A model generated the notes under the pieces. The model was not told the origin of the DNA. It worked only from the letters and a program-made list of their open reading frames with translations, and did no database searches. DNA of 64,000 nt from Methanomassiliicoccales archaeon RumEn M2 (GTDB taxonomy: Archaea; Thermoplasmatota; Thermoplasmata; Methanomassiliicoccales; Methanomethylophilaceae). The stretch spans positions 62,001 to 126,000 of the forward strand of contig LJKL01000009.1 in NCBI GenBank assembly GCA_001421175.1, given 5' to 3'. Of the stretch, positions 63,187 to 64,000 are shown one piece after another (the stretch's first letter is position 1; each line of letters starts with the position of its first letter). The position numbers were made by a program, and so were the translations under genes.

Positions 63187-63224
63187 GGTGCGCGGATATG
63201 CGGTCCGCGCACCACAACCTTTTT
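63187..63224 (+). terminator. hairpin terminator after pdxS
   Basis: A perfect 10-bp stem (63187-63196 with 63204-63213) closes a TATGCGG loop and is followed after six bases by TTTTT. The T-run is also part of the TATA box of tRNA-Glu. Confidence 0.65.
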
Positions 63225-63230
63225 AAAAGA
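63219..63230 (+). promoter_or_regulatory. TATA box of tRNA-Glu
   Basis: CTTTTTAAAAGA is centred 26 bases before the tRNA 5' end at 63251. It overlaps the T-run of the pdxS terminator. Confidence 0.6.
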
Positions 63231-63250
63231 GCATCTATCACGACTGTACG

Positions 63251-63326
63251 GCTCATGTAGTGTAGCGGCCAATCATTCGGCCCTTTCGAGGCCGACACCC
63301 GGGTTCGAATCCCGGCATGAGCACCA
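63251..63326 (+). tRNA. tRNA-Glu (anticodon TTC)
   Basis: Acceptor GCTCATG/CATGAGC, D arm with TAGCGGCC, anticodon stem CGGCC/GGCCG with loop CTTTCGA, T arm CCGGG-TTCGAAT-CCCGG, discriminator A and encoded CCA. It ends one base before the stop codon of the opposite-strand gene. Confidence 0.95.
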
Positions 63327-64000
63327 TTACCTCAATACCTTCTTCCGGAAGGCAGCGCTCTCCCTCGCGATATCATTCACGTTCCTGCGGTCGACCTTAC
63401 GTACGGAAGGCAGACCCCTGGGGCTCGCTTTGAGCATCGCATCCCTCAGGTACGCATCGGTGCAGGGATACTTCTTGAGCTTAGCTCTGTCCCAGTTCTC
63501 CACAAGATCGAACACGGCCTCGATCCCTTCGTTGTAGAACTCAGAGGTCAGAACAGCCACGGCAGTGGCGTCGTTGCCCGTCACGGCGATATTGCAGCTC
63601 CTCACCGCGCGCTCGTCCCCGTTGAATGATATGGACAGGCCGCTGTTGTCCCTGACGAGGTCCATGGCCTGGCCGTCAGAGGAGTCGCCGCCCACGTAAA
63701 CGGTATCGCTGAATTCTATGTCGGTCCTGCGCCTGATCTCCAGGAGGACGTACGCCTTCTCATTCTGTCCCATGACGCCAACGGGCTTCAGGGTCTCGGC
63801 CAACTCCATATCCGGAAGCCGTTCCAGGAAGAACGAGTCGAGGGTGTTGATTATGGCGGTGTCCTCCTCTCCGAGGCTGACCGCCTTCTCCAGGGAGCTC
63901 GATGCATCCGGAAGCTTAAGGCCCGCAATCATGCCGGATATGCTCTTCAGTTCCCTGGCCTCCGCTTTGTTGACCCTCACGGCATCGAAGGACGCCTGTG
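63327..64000 (-). CDS. HAD-like protein, COG4030/EhaR-type (5' end beyond the window)
   Basis: At least 224 residues are visible and the frame is still open at the right edge, so the N-terminus (where the HAD nucleophile Asp would lie) is missing. The visible part has helical stretches and the late HAD motif VYVGGDSSDGQAMDLVRD, followed by GLSISFNGDERAVRSCNIAVTG. This resembles the archaeal HAD family annotated in methanogens as EhaR (energy-converting hydrogenase A subunit R). No hydrogenase genes are visible, so I keep the name tentative. GTG 63980 is a possible internal start. Confidence 0.65.
   Translation of the reverse strand, partial: QASFDAVRVNKAEARELKSISGMIAGLKLPDASSSLEKAVSLGEEDTAIINTLDSFFLERLPDMELAETLKPVGVMGQNEKAYVLLEIRRRTDIEFSDTVYVGGDSSDGQAMDLVRDNSGLSISFNGDERAVRSCNIAVTGNDATAVAVLTSEFYNEGIEAVFDLVENWDRAKLKKYPCTDAYLRDAMLKASPRGLPSVRKVDRRNVNDIARESAAFRKKVLR

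Overview
The window is a gene-dense, GC-rich archaeal chromosome segment. No stretch longer than about 150 bases lacks a gene, and no mobile element, CRISPR array or rRNA is visible. Eukaryote-like information genes (PAN, MBF1, RpoK, RpoF, RPA, PolB, XPD, Nop5, fibrillarin, L15e, L21e, aIF1A, aIF5A, RIO1, Kae1, Pus10), CDP-archaeol synthase, PurP and CTP-type riboflavin kinase place it in Euryarchaeota. GC-rich coding sequence, many short-leader or leaderless TATA promoters, almost complete avoidance of TAG stops, and several small families I associate with methanogens suggest a methanogenic Thermoplasmatota member (Methanomassiliicoccales). That assignment is inference: no mcr, mtt or pyl gene lies in the window.

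Layout. 1-7.4 kb: riboflavin kinase, two membrane proteins, GPN GTPase, PAN, MBF1, DUF2240, rpoK-rpsB-MEMO and a zinc-ribbon membrane protein. 7.4-9.6 kb: RPA and its partner. 9.8-15.2 kb: purP, an aminotransferase, and the serine pathway (class V aminotransferase-serA). 15.3-24.7 kb: XPD, carS, pyrE, UDG, a HAD phosphatase, then smc-scpA-scpB. 24.8-31 kb: LSm, an ABC importer with a fused permease and two ATPases, a PhoU-like protein and phosphohexomutase. 31-37.4 kb: agmatinase/aIF5A, nop5, aldolase, mtnA, a regulator, a riboflavin reductase and RtcA. 37.5-39.3 kb: three tRNAs around a cluster of small Cys-containing proteins and a HEAT protein. 39.4-47.4 kb: Kae1, a RecJ-like protein, S15, a fibrillarin-Nudix fusion, NAD kinase/NADP phosphatase, JAMM protease, a degenerate phosphohexomutase and a small protein with a strong promoter. 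47.4-51 kb: copper export and TauE. 51-57 kb: a ThiI-like protein, L15e, two zinc-ribbon membrane proteins, PolB and YchF. 57.2-62.1 kb: a ribosome-biogenesis and transcription operon. 62.3-64 kb: pdxS, tRNA-Glu and the end of a HAD protein.

Most striking are the single-polypeptide fibrillarin-Nudix fusion, divergent from a bifunctional NAD kinase across a TATA box flanked by a 9-bp inverted repeat; the small-protein cluster bounded by two oppositely oriented tRNA-Val genes; and two proteins of enzyme families that have lost their catalytic motifs (a phosphohexomutase and a ThiI). Eight genes are broken by single-base indels, mostly in short G/C runs, with intact sequence on both sides. I read most of these as sequencing errors rather than pseudogenes.
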